A DNA stretch of 64,000 bases, from contig NZ_JACIDM010000002.1 of assembly GCF_014196335.1 (NCBI RefSeq), positions 930,001 through 994,000 on the forward strand, given 5' to 3'. The DNA is from Brevundimonas lenta. GTDB taxonomy: Bacteria > Pseudomonadota > Alphaproteobacteria > Caulobacterales > Caulobacteraceae. A program made the translations under genes and the position numbers. Shown piece by piece: positions 23,367 through 33,900 of this stretch. Under the pieces are notes generated by a model. The model made no database searches. It had not been told where the DNA came from and saw nothing but the letters and a program-made list of their open reading frames with translations. Positions within the stretch are counted from its first letter, which is position 1. Each line of letters begins with the position of its first letter.

Positions 23367-24641
23367 ATGCGCTTCAGCCTTCGCCTACTCCTGATCGGAA
23401 CCGTCGCCGCGTGCGCTCCCATGCTTCCGGAGCCGCCGCCCGTGACCGTCACCCCCGCCCCGGCGCCGGCCGAACCCGCGCCGACGCCCGCGGCTCCGGC
23501 CCAGCCGGCCGCCCCGATTATCGATCAGGCCGGCTTCGACGGCTGGAAACAGGGCTTCCTCGCCCGCCACGGCGGCGACCGCCGCGCCCAGTACGAGCGC
23601 GAGCTGGCCGGCCTGTCGCCGGACCCGTCCGTCATCCGCCTCGACCGCAACCAGCCCGAGTTCAGCCGCCCCGCCGGCGCCTATGTCCAGAACGCGGTCA
23701 ACGCCACCCGCATCGCCCAGGCCCGTCAGCGCACCGACCGCGTGCCGTGGGACGTGGTCCAGCGCTACGGCGTGCCCTCCGAGATCCTCGTCGGCATCTG
23801 GGCCCAGGAGTCCGCCTTCGGCGCGGTCCAGGGCGACTATGACGTCATCCGCTCCCTCGCCACCCTCGCCTACGACGGCCGCCGCCGCGACTGGGCCGAG
23901 GACCAGTTGAAGAACGCCCTCGACATCGTCGTCGACGGCAAGCGCTCGCGCGCGGGCCTCAAGGGCAGCTGGGCCGGGGCCATGGGCCAGACCCAGTTCA
24001 TGCCCGACAACTATCTGCGCCTCGGCGTCGACCAGGACCAGGACGGCGCGGTCGACATCTGGAACGACGACGCTGACGCTCTCGCCTCGGCCGCCAACCT
24101 GCTGGCCCAGGGCGGCTGGAAGCGCGGCCAGGGCTGGGGCTACGAGGTCACCCTCCCCGCCGGCTTCGACTATTCGGAAGCCGAGGGCGCGAAGCACAAC
24201 TGGCGCTACTGGTCGTCGAAGGGCGTGGTCCTCGCCCGCGGCGGCTCGCCCAATGACGCCGAGGCGCTGGAGGAAGCGACCATCCTGCTGCCCCAGGGCG
24301 CCCGCGGCCCGGCCTTCCTGGCCCTGCCCAACCACTACGTCATCCGCCGCTACAACAACTCGGTCTCCTACGCCCTCGCCATCGGCCTCACCGCCGACGG
24401 CGTCGCCGGCAAGCCGGGTCTCAGCAAGGCCTGGCCCGAGGACGCGCCCCTGTCGCGCGACCAGCGCATCGGCGCCCAGCGCGCGCTGACCGCCCTCGGC
24501 TACGACACCCAGGGCGTCGACGGCGTCATCGGCGCCAACACCCGCGCCGCCCTGCGCCGCTGGCAAATCGCCGAAGGCCGCCTCGCCGACGGCTACCTCA
24601 CCGCCGCCCTCGCCGACGAACTGATCCGCAAGGCGGGGTAA
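23367..24641 (+). CDS. Lytic murein transglycosylase, MltB family, lipoprotein
   Basis: 424 residues from the ATG at 23367, which gives a lipoprotein signal (MRFSLRLLLIGTVAAC, Cys about 16); the open frame extends upstream without a signal. After a Pro/Ala linker comes an SLT_2/MltB domain (about 50-340) with the catalytic Glu in GIWAQESAFGAVQGDYDVIRSLATLAYDGRR, plus the motifs SWAGAMGQTQFMP and RYNNSVSYALAI. A C-terminal peptidoglycan-binding domain follows (QRALTALGYDTQGVDGVIGANTRAALRRWQ). It should cleave MurNAc-GlcNAc bonds with anhydro ring formation in the periplasm. No operon partner; a REP-like repeat follows. Confidence 0.93.
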   Translation: MRFSLRLLLIGTVAACAPMLPEPPPVTVTPAPAPAEPAPTPAAPAQPAAPIIDQAGFDGWKQGFLARHGGDRRAQYERELAGLSPDPSVIRLDRNQPEFSRPAGAYVQNAVNATRIAQARQRTDRVPWDVVQRYGVPSEILVGIWAQESAFGAVQGDYDVIRSLATLAYDGRRRDWAEDQLKNALDIVVDGKRSRAGLKGSWAGAMGQTQFMPDNYLRLGVDQDQDGAVDIWNDDADALASAANLLAQGGWKRGQGWGYEVTLPAGFDYSEAEGAKHNWRYWSSKGVVLARGGSPNDAEALEEATILLPQGARGPAFLALPNHYVIRRYNNSVSYALAIGLTADGVAGKPGLSKAWPEDAPLSRDQRIGAQRALTALGYDTQGVDGVIGANTRAALRRWQIAEGRLADGYLTAALADELIRKAG

Positions 24642-24650
24642 CCTCACCAG

Positions 24651-24794
24651 CCCCTTCCCCCTTTACGGGGGAAGGTGGCCCGGAGGGCCGGATGGGGGCT
24701 GCCGATGGCGACCGGGCTCCCGCCAGTTTCGACGCGGACAGAGCCCCCATCCGAGCGGCTCCGCCGCCCACCTTCCCCCGAAATGGGGGAAGGA
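24651..24794. repeat. REP-like paired inverted repeat
   Basis: Left part about 24651-24700 and right part about 24742-24794 are imperfect inverted copies. Each has a hairpin of CTTCCCCC and GGGGGAAG, then a second short hairpin (GGCCCGGAGGGCC) and GGATGGGGGCT. It lies just after the transglycosylase stop. The layout matches the element inside the tacA-like gene. Confidence 0.8.
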
Positions 24795-25339
24795 GTCTGT
24801 CGGCTATTCCCGAACTCTTTTCGCCAACCCCCTGACTTCCCCCGCCTAAATTCCCTCTACGCAGCGAGGTATCCACCGGCCGCATAATCCCCGCATCCCG
24901 TCGATGGGGAGGGCGTCGGATCCACGCTTCTCGACGACGACGGGCTGTGGTCGAGCGATGAAGCCTGGGCGAAGGGTAGTCCGGGGGTCCTCGTCGGATA
25001 GTGATGGATGCTGTCCGCTTGCTCGCCACGCGCTTCGGTGCGGACCGCTGGCTCAGCCGATGTCCCACCCGCGCCGGCGTCAGCAATGGCGACGGTGGAT
25101 GATCCGGTAAGGCCCGACAAGAGCCGCCAGCCGGAGAGCGCGTGAAGCCAACGACCACGCGGGGCGGCCAGCTTCGTCGAAACGGTAAATCTATCAAAGC
25201 ACCGGGCGAGGCCCGGACGCCCCGCGCCTTCCCCTCATCTCGCCGGCTCCGCTGGCGAGAGCGCCGACGCACGCCCACATCCCCGTTGTCTGCCCCGGCG
25301 GCGTTCGATAAGCGTTTTCAAACACAACCCGGAGCCGCC
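24795..25339. other. 545-nt region without a recognised gene
   Basis: Several short frames cross this region (for example 24904-25110 plus and 24857-25120 minus), but none has a good ribosome binding site or protein-like composition. One stop-interrupted plus-strand frame around 24900-24998 reads plausibly (GSTLLDDDGLWSSDEAWAKG) and may be a gene remnant. I do not recognise a structured RNA; tmRNA, RNase P and SRP RNA hallmarks are absent. The last part presumably holds the promoter of the MoxR gene. Confidence 0.4.
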
Positions 25340-26212
<873 letters not shown>

Positions 26213-26438
26213 CCGCGGGGGTGACGCGGCCGTCGATTCTGTGCAGTTTCATCGGCGTGAGTCCGGGGGGACCCCATGAAATTCGCCAGGGCGCCGCAGG
26301 GCGCCGGGCCGCGCTGCGGACCTCGGTCGTATGCGTGCCTTATCGCTGATCAGCTTTGGTCACTGCGGTTACCGCGATTTCACTGGAATTGCCTCCGTCA
26401 GGGCGCAGGATAAGGGTGTGAAAAGGACTATTTCTCCT

Positions 26439-27341
26439 ATGTCGCTTCGACTGATCCTGATTCCGACCCTGTGCGCCGTCGCCGCGCTGACCGCCGCCTG
26501 TGACGGCGACAAGTCGGTGCGCATCACGTCCAGCCACAGCTCGGACGAGGACGCCAAGGGCGTGCTCAAGGTCGTCGACGCCCTGCAATGCCCGCAGACC
26601 ATCGGCTCGCTGACCCGCAAGGGCTCTGCCTCGTCCGAGGGCACGGTCTGCAAATACGTCGGCCCGCGCGGCGCGGAAGTGATCCTGCAACTGGTGCCCC
26701 TCAACGACCAGAAGCCGTCCGACGTCCTCCAGGCCTTCGAAACCCGCCTGTCCGCCGACCTGCCCCAGGCCGTCGCCGGCCTGCGCGCCTCCGCCGAGGC
26801 CGACAAGGCCCGCGCCGAAGCCGATCGCGCCCGCGCCACCGCCGACGGCGCCCGGGCCGAGGCCGAAGTCGCCGCCCAGGAAGCCGAAGCCGCCGCCCGC
26901 TCCGGCGACCGCGCCTCGGTTCGCGCCCCCGGCGTGAACATCGAGGCCGAGGGCGACGACGCCACCGTCCGCCTCCCCGGCATGCATATCGAGACCCGCG
27001 GCGACCAGGCCAGCGTCCGCATCGGCGGCTTCCATATCGACGCCAACGACTCCACCGGCACGGTCGACATCGAGGGCGGCGAGAACGGCGACAGCGTCAG
27101 CGTCCGCGCCCGCGACGACAGCGCCGAGGTCCGCGCCAGCGCCTCCGGCGACGCCACCCGCGCCAGCTGGATCCTGACCGACAACCGCCCGTCCCCCGAG
27201 GGCTGGCGCATGGTCGGCTACGAGGCCCGCGGCCCCGTCGGCGGCCCGCTGGTTATCGCCACCATCCGCTCGCGCGACCGCAACCGCGACAGCGTCACCG
27301 AGGACGCCAAGGCGCTCGTGTCGCTCAACGTCGGGGAATAA
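26439..27341 (+). CDS. Lipoprotein with coiled-coil and beta-repeat region, unknown function
   Basis: 300 residues from the ATG at 26439. Signal MSLRLILIPTLCAVAALTAAC with lipobox Cys at about 21. Residues about 110-155 are an Ala/Glu/Arg coiled coil (KARAEADRARATADGARAEA). Residues about 160-235 contain repeats of the form VxxPGxxIEAxGDxAxVRxxG (for example GVNIEAEGDDATVRLPGMHI and MHIETRGDQASVRIGGFHID), suggesting a small beta-solenoid like that of DUF4097-type putative adhesins. The C-terminus (GWRMVGYEARGPVGGPLVIATIRSRD) is globular. It should sit in a membrane facing the periplasm. Thirty nt separate it from the HD-domain gene. Confidence 0.75.
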   Translation: MSLRLILIPTLCAVAALTAACDGDKSVRITSSHSSDEDAKGVLKVVDALQCPQTIGSLTRKGSASSEGTVCKYVGPRGAEVILQLVPLNDQKPSDVLQAFETRLSADLPQAVAGLRASAEADKARAEADRARATADGARAEAEVAAQEAEAAARSGDRASVRAPGVNIEAEGDDATVRLPGMHIETRGDQASVRIGGFHIDANDSTGTVDIEGGENGDSVSVRARDDSAEVRASASGDATRASWILTDNRPSPEGWRMVGYEARGPVGGPLVIATIRSRDRNRDSVTEDAKALVSLNVGE

Positions 27342-27371
27342 CCGCCTCCAACCCTTGATCGAGCCGCCCCG

Positions 27372-28055
27372 ATGGGTCACGACGTCCGGCCATTCGAACT
27401 GGATACCGTCTTGGCCGTCACGCCCCGATCCTCATCGAAAGCCCCGCGCGCCTGGCAGCGCATGCTGTCCGGCCGCCGCCTCGACCTGCTGGACCCCTCG
27501 CCCTTCGACATCGAGATCGAGGACATCGCCCACGGCCTCGCCCGCGTCGCCCGCTGGAACGGCCAGACCATCGGCGAGCACGCCTTCTCGGTCGCCCAGC
27601 ACTCCTGCGTCGTCGAGGAGATCGCCGCCCACATCAAGCCGGGCCTGGAGCCCAAATGGCGCCTCGCCGCCCTGCTCCACGACGCCTCGGAATACGTCAT
27701 CGGCGACATGATCTCGCCGTTCAAATCCGCCCTGGGCGTCAACTACAAGGCCTTCGAGGCCCGTCTGGAAAGCGCCATCCACGTCCGCTTCGGCCTGCCG
27801 CCCAAGTCGCCGGTCGCGATCAAGACGCTGATCAAGAAGGCCGACAAGGCCTGCGCCTATTTCGAAGCCACCCAGCTGGCCGGCTTCACGAAGAAGGAGT
27901 CCCTCGGCTTCTTCGGCGCTCCGCCCGCCGGCTACGACCTGGTCATCGAGCCCCTGCCGGCCCCGATCGCCCAGCAGCGCTATCTCGAGCGCTACCGCGT
28001 CCTCGCCGAGGCCGTCGGCCTCATCGCTCCCGCCGACGCCTGGCACACGGAGTAG
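27372..28055 (+). CDS. HD-domain phosphohydrolase (YfbR-like)
   Basis: 227 residues. The HD metal motif is visible as H70 (IGEHAFSVAQHS), H103-D104 with E107 (ALLHDASEYVIGDM) and a later Asp in KKADKACAYFEA. The start region (WQRMLSGRRLDLLDPSPFDIEIEDIAHGLARVARWNG) is typical of alphaproteobacterial HD hydrolases related to the 5'-nucleotidase YfbR. It probably dephosphorylates nucleotides, but the substrate is not shown. It ends 2 nt before the Nudix regulator, implying an operon and a shared nucleotide-related role. Confidence 0.88.
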   Translation: MGHDVRPFELDTVLAVTPRSSSKAPRAWQRMLSGRRLDLLDPSPFDIEIEDIAHGLARVARWNGQTIGEHAFSVAQHSCVVEEIAAHIKPGLEPKWRLAALLHDASEYVIGDMISPFKSALGVNYKAFEARLESAIHVRFGLPPKSPVAIKTLIKKADKACAYFEATQLAGFTKKESLGFFGAPPAGYDLVIEPLPAPIAQQRYLERYRVLAEAVGLIAPADAWHTE

Positions 28056-28057
28056 GC

Positions 28058-28999
28058 ATGGGCGCAGCGGGGGAACAGGGCGTTCGCATCGGTCTGTCGG
28101 CCGTCGTCATCGCGCTCCGCGACGGCAAGGCCTGCGTCCTGACCACCACCGGCGACGACGGCTCCGCCGCCCTGCCCTTCGGCCCCTTCGACCCCACCCG
28201 CGACCGCACCTTCGAACTGGCGCTGCGCGCCTTCGTGACCGCCCAGACCGGCTTCCGCCTCGGCTTCGTCGAGCAGCTCTACACCTTCGGCGACCTCGGC
28301 CGCGCCAGTCCCCGCGCCACCCCCGGCCCGGAACGCCACCGCGAGGTTTCGGTCGGCTACCTCGCCCTCACCGCCGACTCCGCCGACGCCCCCCTGTCGG
28401 AAGCCCGCTGGACGCCCGTCCTCGACTTCTTCCCGTGGGAGGACCGCCGCGAAGGCGCCGGCGCCTCGATCGCTCCGCTCCTCGAAAGCCTGCGCGCCTG
28501 GGCCGCCGGCGACGCCCGCCGCCTCGCCCGCATCGACAGCCTCTTCGCCACCGGCGCCGGCCAGCGCTGGAACGAGGGCCGCGTCCTCGACCGCTACGAA
28601 CTCCTCTACGAAGCCGGCATGGTCGCCGAGGCCTCCCGCGACCTCGACCGCCCCACGCCCGACGTCGCCCCCGGCCTGCCCATGGTCTCGGACCACCGCC
28701 GCATCCTCGCCACCGGCCTCGGCCGTCTGCGCAGCAAGCTGAAATACCGCCCGGTCCTCTTCGACCTGATGCCCCAGACCTTCACCCTCTCGGGCCTCCA
28801 GGCCGCCGCCGAAGCCGTCGCCGGCCTCTCGCTCCACAAACAGAACTTCCGCCGCGGCGTCGAACGCACCGGCCTGGTCGAGGCCACGGGCCGCCTCTCA
28901 TCCGCCACCGGAGGCCGTCCCGCCGAACTTTTCCGCGTCATCGACGGCGACCTCTCGACCGGCGAGGCGCTCGGCCTTCCGCTTCCTGCCCTGCGCTGA
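28058..28999 (+). CDS. NrtR-like Nudix-fold transcriptional regulator
   Basis: 313 residues. The N-terminal ~150 residues are a Nudix-like fold (GLSAVVIALRDGKACVLTTTGDD, ELALRAFVTAQTGFRLGFVEQLYTFGDLGR, EVSVGYLAL), but the catalytic Nudix box (GX5EX7REUXEEXGU) is not intact, as in NrtR-type sensors. The C-terminal part (KLKYRPVLFDLMPQTFTLSGLQAAAEAVAGLSLHKQNFRRGVERTGLVEATG) is the winged-helix domain of the NrtR family. NrtR proteins sense NAD-derived ADP-ribose compounds and regulate NAD metabolism; the role here is inferred from family. Coupled to the HD hydrolase gene. Confidence 0.85.
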   Translation: MGAAGEQGVRIGLSAVVIALRDGKACVLTTTGDDGSAALPFGPFDPTRDRTFELALRAFVTAQTGFRLGFVEQLYTFGDLGRASPRATPGPERHREVSVGYLALTADSADAPLSEARWTPVLDFFPWEDRREGAGASIAPLLESLRAWAAGDARRLARIDSLFATGAGQRWNEGRVLDRYELLYEAGMVAEASRDLDRPTPDVAPGLPMVSDHRRILATGLGRLRSKLKYRPVLFDLMPQTFTLSGLQAAAEAVAGLSLHKQNFRRGVERTGLVEATGRLSSATGGRPAELFRVIDGDLSTGEALGLPLPALR

Positions 29000-29020
29000 C
29001 GATTTTCGTCATTTCGCCGC

Positions 29021-29049
29021 TTGCGGCGCACGCCCTCCCCCATTAGAGA
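29021..29049 (+). promoter_or_regulatory. Candidate tRNA-Ser promoter
   Basis: TTGCGG (29021-29026), 17-nt spacer, TAGAGA (29044-29049), about 35 nt before the mature tRNA 5' end. Confidence 0.5.
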
Positions 29050-29083
29050 AGCCGCTCGCTCGACCAAAGCGCATCGGCCCCGC

Positions 29084-29173
<90 letters not shown>

Positions 29174-29241
29174 CCGGCCGCTGTGTTTGTTCAGGAAACT
29201 GAACGGATACAGCTGCCCCTCACGCCTGACCGAAGGCCTCG

Positions 29242-30984
29242 TCAAAAGCTCAGCGTCATGATCATCGCCAGCCGGGTTTCCCGGTCTTGCGCGAACGGCG
29301 CCTTCAGCAACTGGTGGCCCAGCTCCAGCTGCAGATTGAAATAGCGGCCGACGTTGTAGTGGGCGTTGATGCCGATGCTGGACAGCTTGTCCGTGTTGGG
29401 CACGTCGGGGAAGACGCGGTCCTGCTTCAGATAGGCGAAGTCCCAGAACACGCCGAACTGGAGCCAGTCGGTCCCCGGCGCGCCGTCGAACATCCGCGGC
29501 ACATTGATCGGCGGCGCCCGGAACTCCTGGGTGAACAGGATGCCTTCGCTGCCCAGCGCGGAGTTGGTGTCATAGCCCCGCACGCTGCCGATGCCGCCGC
29601 CGCCGATCTGTTCGCTGTAGGGCAGATTGCCCGTCGACAGCTGCGCCATCACCCGGGTGAGCGAGGTGGCGTTTCCGGGCAGGAAGGTCGTCCGCGTCAC
29701 CGACAGCCGGTCGTAGAGGTAGGTGGCGTTCACGCCCGGAACCAGCTGACGCAGGTCCTCGGTGGTGTTGTGCGAGGTCATGTCTCCCGGTGAGAGCACG
29801 AGGACGTTCTCGGCGTCCGTCTGGCCCCACCGGTCGGTGGCGGACAGATTGTAGACCAGCGGGAACTGGGCGACCTCGACGGCGGTGTCGAGGATGCGGA
29901 AGCCGAAGAACTCCAGGTTGCTGTCGGCCCGCTTGTAGTCGAAGCCGATCTGCAGGCTCTGCGAAACCGGTCCGGAATCCGGGAGGTTGTGGACGTAGCG
30001 GACGCTGGCCTGACCGGACTGCCCCTCGCTGTCGAACAGGAAGCCCAGGTCGGGCGACTGCTCGGAATAGGCCCCGAACAGCAGAACCTTGTCGCCGCCC
30101 CGCATCGGGATCACCGCGCTGGCCGAATGCGAAAAATACTCGCCGGTGAAGCTGCGCGTGAACTGGTACGAAATGACCGAGCCCTGGCCGAACGCGTTGC
30201 CCCAGTTGGCGCCCATATACCACTCGTCCCGGCCGAGCGTCGGGACGCCCTGGTTGTCGTAGCCGACATAGACGCGGGCCGGACTGCGGTCCTCGGCCTG
30301 CAGCACCACGTCCGTGTATCCCGTCTCCGCCCCGGGCTCGACGACGGCGTCGATCGACAGGAACGGGTTCTCATTGAAACGCTCAACGGCCGTACGGAGG
30401 CGCGGCAGCGTCAGGGTCTCGCCGCGCCGCAGGTCGCCCATCCGCAGGATGACGTCGTCAGAGAAATACTCGTTGCCTTCGACCCGAACCTCGCCGACGC
30501 GGTACTCGGTGACGACGATCTGGATGACGCCCGACTGAACGTTCTGCGGCGGCACGCTGATCTCGATGAACGGATGGCCGGCGGCGCGGTAGGTCTCGCT
30601 GACCAGGCCGGTGATGCGGTCGAGATCGCTACGGGTGAGAGGACGGCCGAGGTATGGCCTGATCCGATCAAGAAACTCCGGGTCGGACAGCAGCGGCAGA
30701 CTGGCGGTGTAGACTCCATCGGTCAGTCCCGCAGGATCGACGCCATCGGTCTGCAGCGCGCCGATCCCGTCGACGAAGACCAGGCCCGTCAGCTGCGGCA
30801 CCATCACCGTCTGATCGCCGGAGACGGCCTCCGGGGTCGGCGGCGCCGAGACTTCGGGGACGGGCGTGCGAGGGGGCGGTTTGGGCGCCACCCGTTCGAA
30901 ATCCTGCGCCCACGCCAGACCCGGCGCTCCCATGCCGAGGGCGACCGCGCCGCCCAGACCGACGATCCAGCTGCGACCTCGCAT
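29242..30984 (-). CDS. Two-partner secretion transporter TpsB (ShlB/FhaC/HecB family)
   Basis: 580 residues from the ATG at 30984 (MRGRSWIVGLGGAVALGMGAPGLAWAQ, a clear signal peptide). The upstream open frame overlaps the tpsA gene and is not needed. POTRA domains span roughly 70-240 (FIEISVPPQNVQSGVIQIVVTEYRVGEVRVEGNEYFSDDVI), followed by a 16-strand ShlB barrel (ARVYVGYDNQGV, GGGIGSVRGYDTN with the conserved VRGY motif, C-terminal MIMTLSF with terminal Phe). It secretes the adjacent TpsA protein through the outer membrane. The gene begins 5 nt after the tpsA stop, so the pair is one transcription unit with the exoprotein first. Confidence 0.94.
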   Translation of the reverse strand: MRGRSWIVGLGGAVALGMGAPGLAWAQDFERVAPKPPPRTPVPEVSAPPTPEAVSGDQTVMVPQLTGLVFVDGIGALQTDGVDPAGLTDGVYTASLPLLSDPEFLDRIRPYLGRPLTRSDLDRITGLVSETYRAAGHPFIEISVPPQNVQSGVIQIVVTEYRVGEVRVEGNEYFSDDVILRMGDLRRGETLTLPRLRTAVERFNENPFLSIDAVVEPGAETGYTDVVLQAEDRSPARVYVGYDNQGVPTLGRDEWYMGANWGNAFGQGSVISYQFTRSFTGEYFSHSASAVIPMRGGDKVLLFGAYSEQSPDLGFLFDSEGQSGQASVRYVHNLPDSGPVSQSLQIGFDYKRADSNLEFFGFRILDTAVEVAQFPLVYNLSATDRWGQTDAENVLVLSPGDMTSHNTTEDLRQLVPGVNATYLYDRLSVTRTTFLPGNATSLTRVMAQLSTGNLPYSEQIGGGGIGSVRGYDTNSALGSEGILFTQEFRAPPINVPRMFDGAPGTDWLQFGVFWDFAYLKQDRVFPDVPNTDKLSSIGINAHYNVGRYFNLQLELGHQLLKAPFAQDRETRLAMIMTLSF

Positions 30985-30989
30985 CGCCG

Positions 30990-33900
30990 TCACGGCTGAA
31001 GCCCACCGAGCGAGACTTCGGTCGGCCGGGGCGCGAAGCGGATCGTCCATCGCTTCCCGCGCGCGCCCTGCAGCAGGATGCCTTCAGTCGAGTTGATCAC
31101 AGGCAATCCTCCATCGACGGCGATCTCGTTCGGCCCGACCAGCTCCGACCCGACCGCCTCGGTCGTCGTCGGGGCGCCGCCAAAGCCGTTTGTATGGGCC
31201 GCGTACAGACCCTCGACCGGATAAGGGATGTAGAAGCGCGGGTTGGTGGTGATCCGCCCGTAGGCGAGGAAGGCCGACGGACCGACCGGCAGACAGTTGT
31301 CGATGAAGCTGATCGTGCAATCCGGATTGGGCAGGGGCGTGATCTCGCCCGGCCCCTCCGCCGTGGTCGGCAGATTGTAGTTCGACAACAGGGTGGAGCC
31401 GGTGACGCTGTAATCGTCGAGGCCCAGGAAGGCGGTTACGAGCCGCTCTCCAGGGTCCGGATCGTCGTAGACGCCCCGGGTCTCGGTGATGAAGGCGCCC
31501 TCGCCCGGGATGAAGCCGGTCACCGTGTAATCGTCCGACGTCAGGGCGACATCGATCGTGCCGTCGTACACCCGCGTCGGATTGCCGGTGATCGAGACCG
31601 TGACCGTCGCCCGGTCGATCGTCCCCGGGCCGGACGCCGTGACGGGCAGCACATAGTTGCTCAGCAGCGTGCCGCCGCTGGCGACGTAGTCATCGGCGCT
31701 GAGCGTGGCCGTAACCGTGCGCGACCCGGCGTTGGTCGAGTCGTACAGGCCGGCGGTCTCCGTGATGAGCGCGCCCTCGCCGGCCACGAAGCCGTCGATC
31801 TGGAAATTGCCGGACGTCAGCGCCACAGCCGCGGTCCCGTCGTAGACGCGCGTGGGGTTGCCGACGATGCTGGCGGTCAGCAGGGCGCGGGTGATCTCGC
31901 CAAGGCCCGTCACGCCGGTCGGCAGAATATAGTTGCTCATCAGGGTGGCGCCGGTCGGCGCGTAGTCCGTCGCATCGAGGACGACCACCACGTCGTGCAC
32001 GCCGGCGTTCGGCGAGGCGAACGTGCCGATGGTCTCGGTGACGAGCGCCCCCTCGCCGGGGATGAAGCCCGTCAGTGCGAAATTGGTCGGGGTCAGGTTG
32101 GCGACGGCCGTGCCGTTATAGGTGCGTGTCACGCCGATGAGGGCCAGGCTCAACGCCGCCTGGTCGATCTGGCCGGGGCCCGTGGCGCTGGCGGGCAGGA
32201 CGTAGTTCGACATCAGGGTGCCGGCGTTGGCGGCGAAATCCTCACCGCCCAGAACCGCCGTGACCACCCGCACCCCGGCGTTGGGAGAGTCATAGGTTCC
32301 CACAGTCTCCGTGATCGTGGCGCCTTCGCCGGTGATGAAACCGCTCAGGGCGAAATTGCCGGAGGTCAGCGTCGCCAGGGTCGTGCCGTCGTAGATCCGC
32401 GTCGGGCTGCCGATGATGGATGCGTTCAGGAGCGCCGGATCGATGCGGCCTGTTCCGATCGCGCTGGTCGGAAGGACATAGTTGGACAGGACGGTTCCGC
32501 CGGTGGCGGTGAAGTCACCGGCTTCGAGCGCGGCGGTCACCGTGCGGTCGCCGGCATTGGGCGAGGCGAAGAGGCCGACGGTTTCCGTGACGACGGCGCC
32601 CTCCCCGCTCGCGAACCCGCTCAGGACGTAGTTCCCGGGGTTCAGGACCGCGAGCGTGGTGCCGTCGTAGGTCCGGGACACGCCGGTCAGGATGGCCGTC
32701 AGCGCCGCCAGATTGATCTGCCCGGGGCCCGTCGCGCTCGTCGGCAGGATGTAGTTCGTCAGCAGCGTGCCGCCGACCGGTGCGAAGTCGCTCGCGTCCA
32801 GCGACGCCGTCACCGTGCGGGGTCCGGCGTTGGGAGAGTCGTAGGCGCCGACGGTCTCGGTGACCCCGGCTCCTTCTCCGGCGACGAAGCCGGTCAGCGC
32901 GAAATTCCCCGACGTCAGGGCCGCGATCGTCGTTCCGTCGTAGCCGCGCGTCGGATTGCCGACGAGAGCGACCGCCAGCGCCGCGCGGTCGATCCGGCCC
33001 GGACCGGAGGCGGTGGTCGGCAGGATGTAGTTCGACAGCAGGGTCGTGCCGGTCACGGAGAAGTCGCCGCTGTCGAGCGCCGCGGAAACGGTCCGGGGCC
33101 CGGCGTTGGGCGAGTCATAGGCGCCGGTTGTCTCGGTGATGACCGCGCCCTGGCCGGCGACGAAGCCGGTCAGGCTGAAGTTGGCCGATGTCAGGCCGAT
33201 GAAAGAGGTCCCGTCATAGACGCGGGCCGGGTTGCCGATGATCGCCGCGTTCAGGGCGCGCGGGTCGATCGTGCCGAAGCCCGTCGCGCTGGTCGGCAGG
33301 ATGTAGTTCGCCAGCAAGGTGCCGGCATTGGCGGAGAAATCGCTCCTCTCCAGCGCGGCGGTCACCGACCGGACCCCGGCATCGGGAGAGGCGTAGATCC
33401 CCAGGGTTTCGGTGACGACGGCGCCTTCGCCCGCCACGAAGCCGGTGAGCAGGAAATTGCTCTGCAGCAGGTTGGCGATGTTGGTGGCGTCGTAGGCGCG
33501 CGTCGGATTGCCGATGATGGCGGCCGTCAGCATGGCCTGCGTGATCCGGCCCGGACCCGTCGCGATCGTCGGCAGGATGTAGTTGCCCAGGGACGTGCCG
33601 CCGCCGGCGATGAAGTCGCCGCTGTCGAGCGCGGCCGTGATCTGCCGGATGCCGACGTTGGGCGTGGCGTAGTTCCCGACCGTCTCGGTCACCGTCGCGC
33701 TCTCGCCCGCCACGAAGCCGGTCAGGGAGAAGTTGGCGGAGGTCAGGGTCGCGAGGGTCGTCCCGTTATAGACTCGCGTGGGCGTGCCGATGATGGCCGC
33801 CGTCAGGGCGACGGGATTGATGTGCCCCGTGCCGGTCGCCGTCAGCGGGAGTTCGTAGTTGGTCAGGAGGGTGTTTCTGTTGGCCGCGAAATCGGCGCTG

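Noticed and set aside
24857..25120. An 87-codon minus-strand open frame
   Set aside because: Ser/Pro/Thr-rich translation without ribosome binding site or family resemblance; the region lacks coding character.
24795..25339. Possible tmRNA, RNase P or SRP RNA
   Set aside because: None of the diagnostic sequence blocks (tmRNA tag and acceptor, RNase P core, SRP tetraloop region) is present.
25142..25339. N-terminal extension of the MoxR protein
   Set aside because: The added residues are Arg/Pro-rich and unlike any MoxR N-terminus; the ATG at 25340 has a GGAG site.
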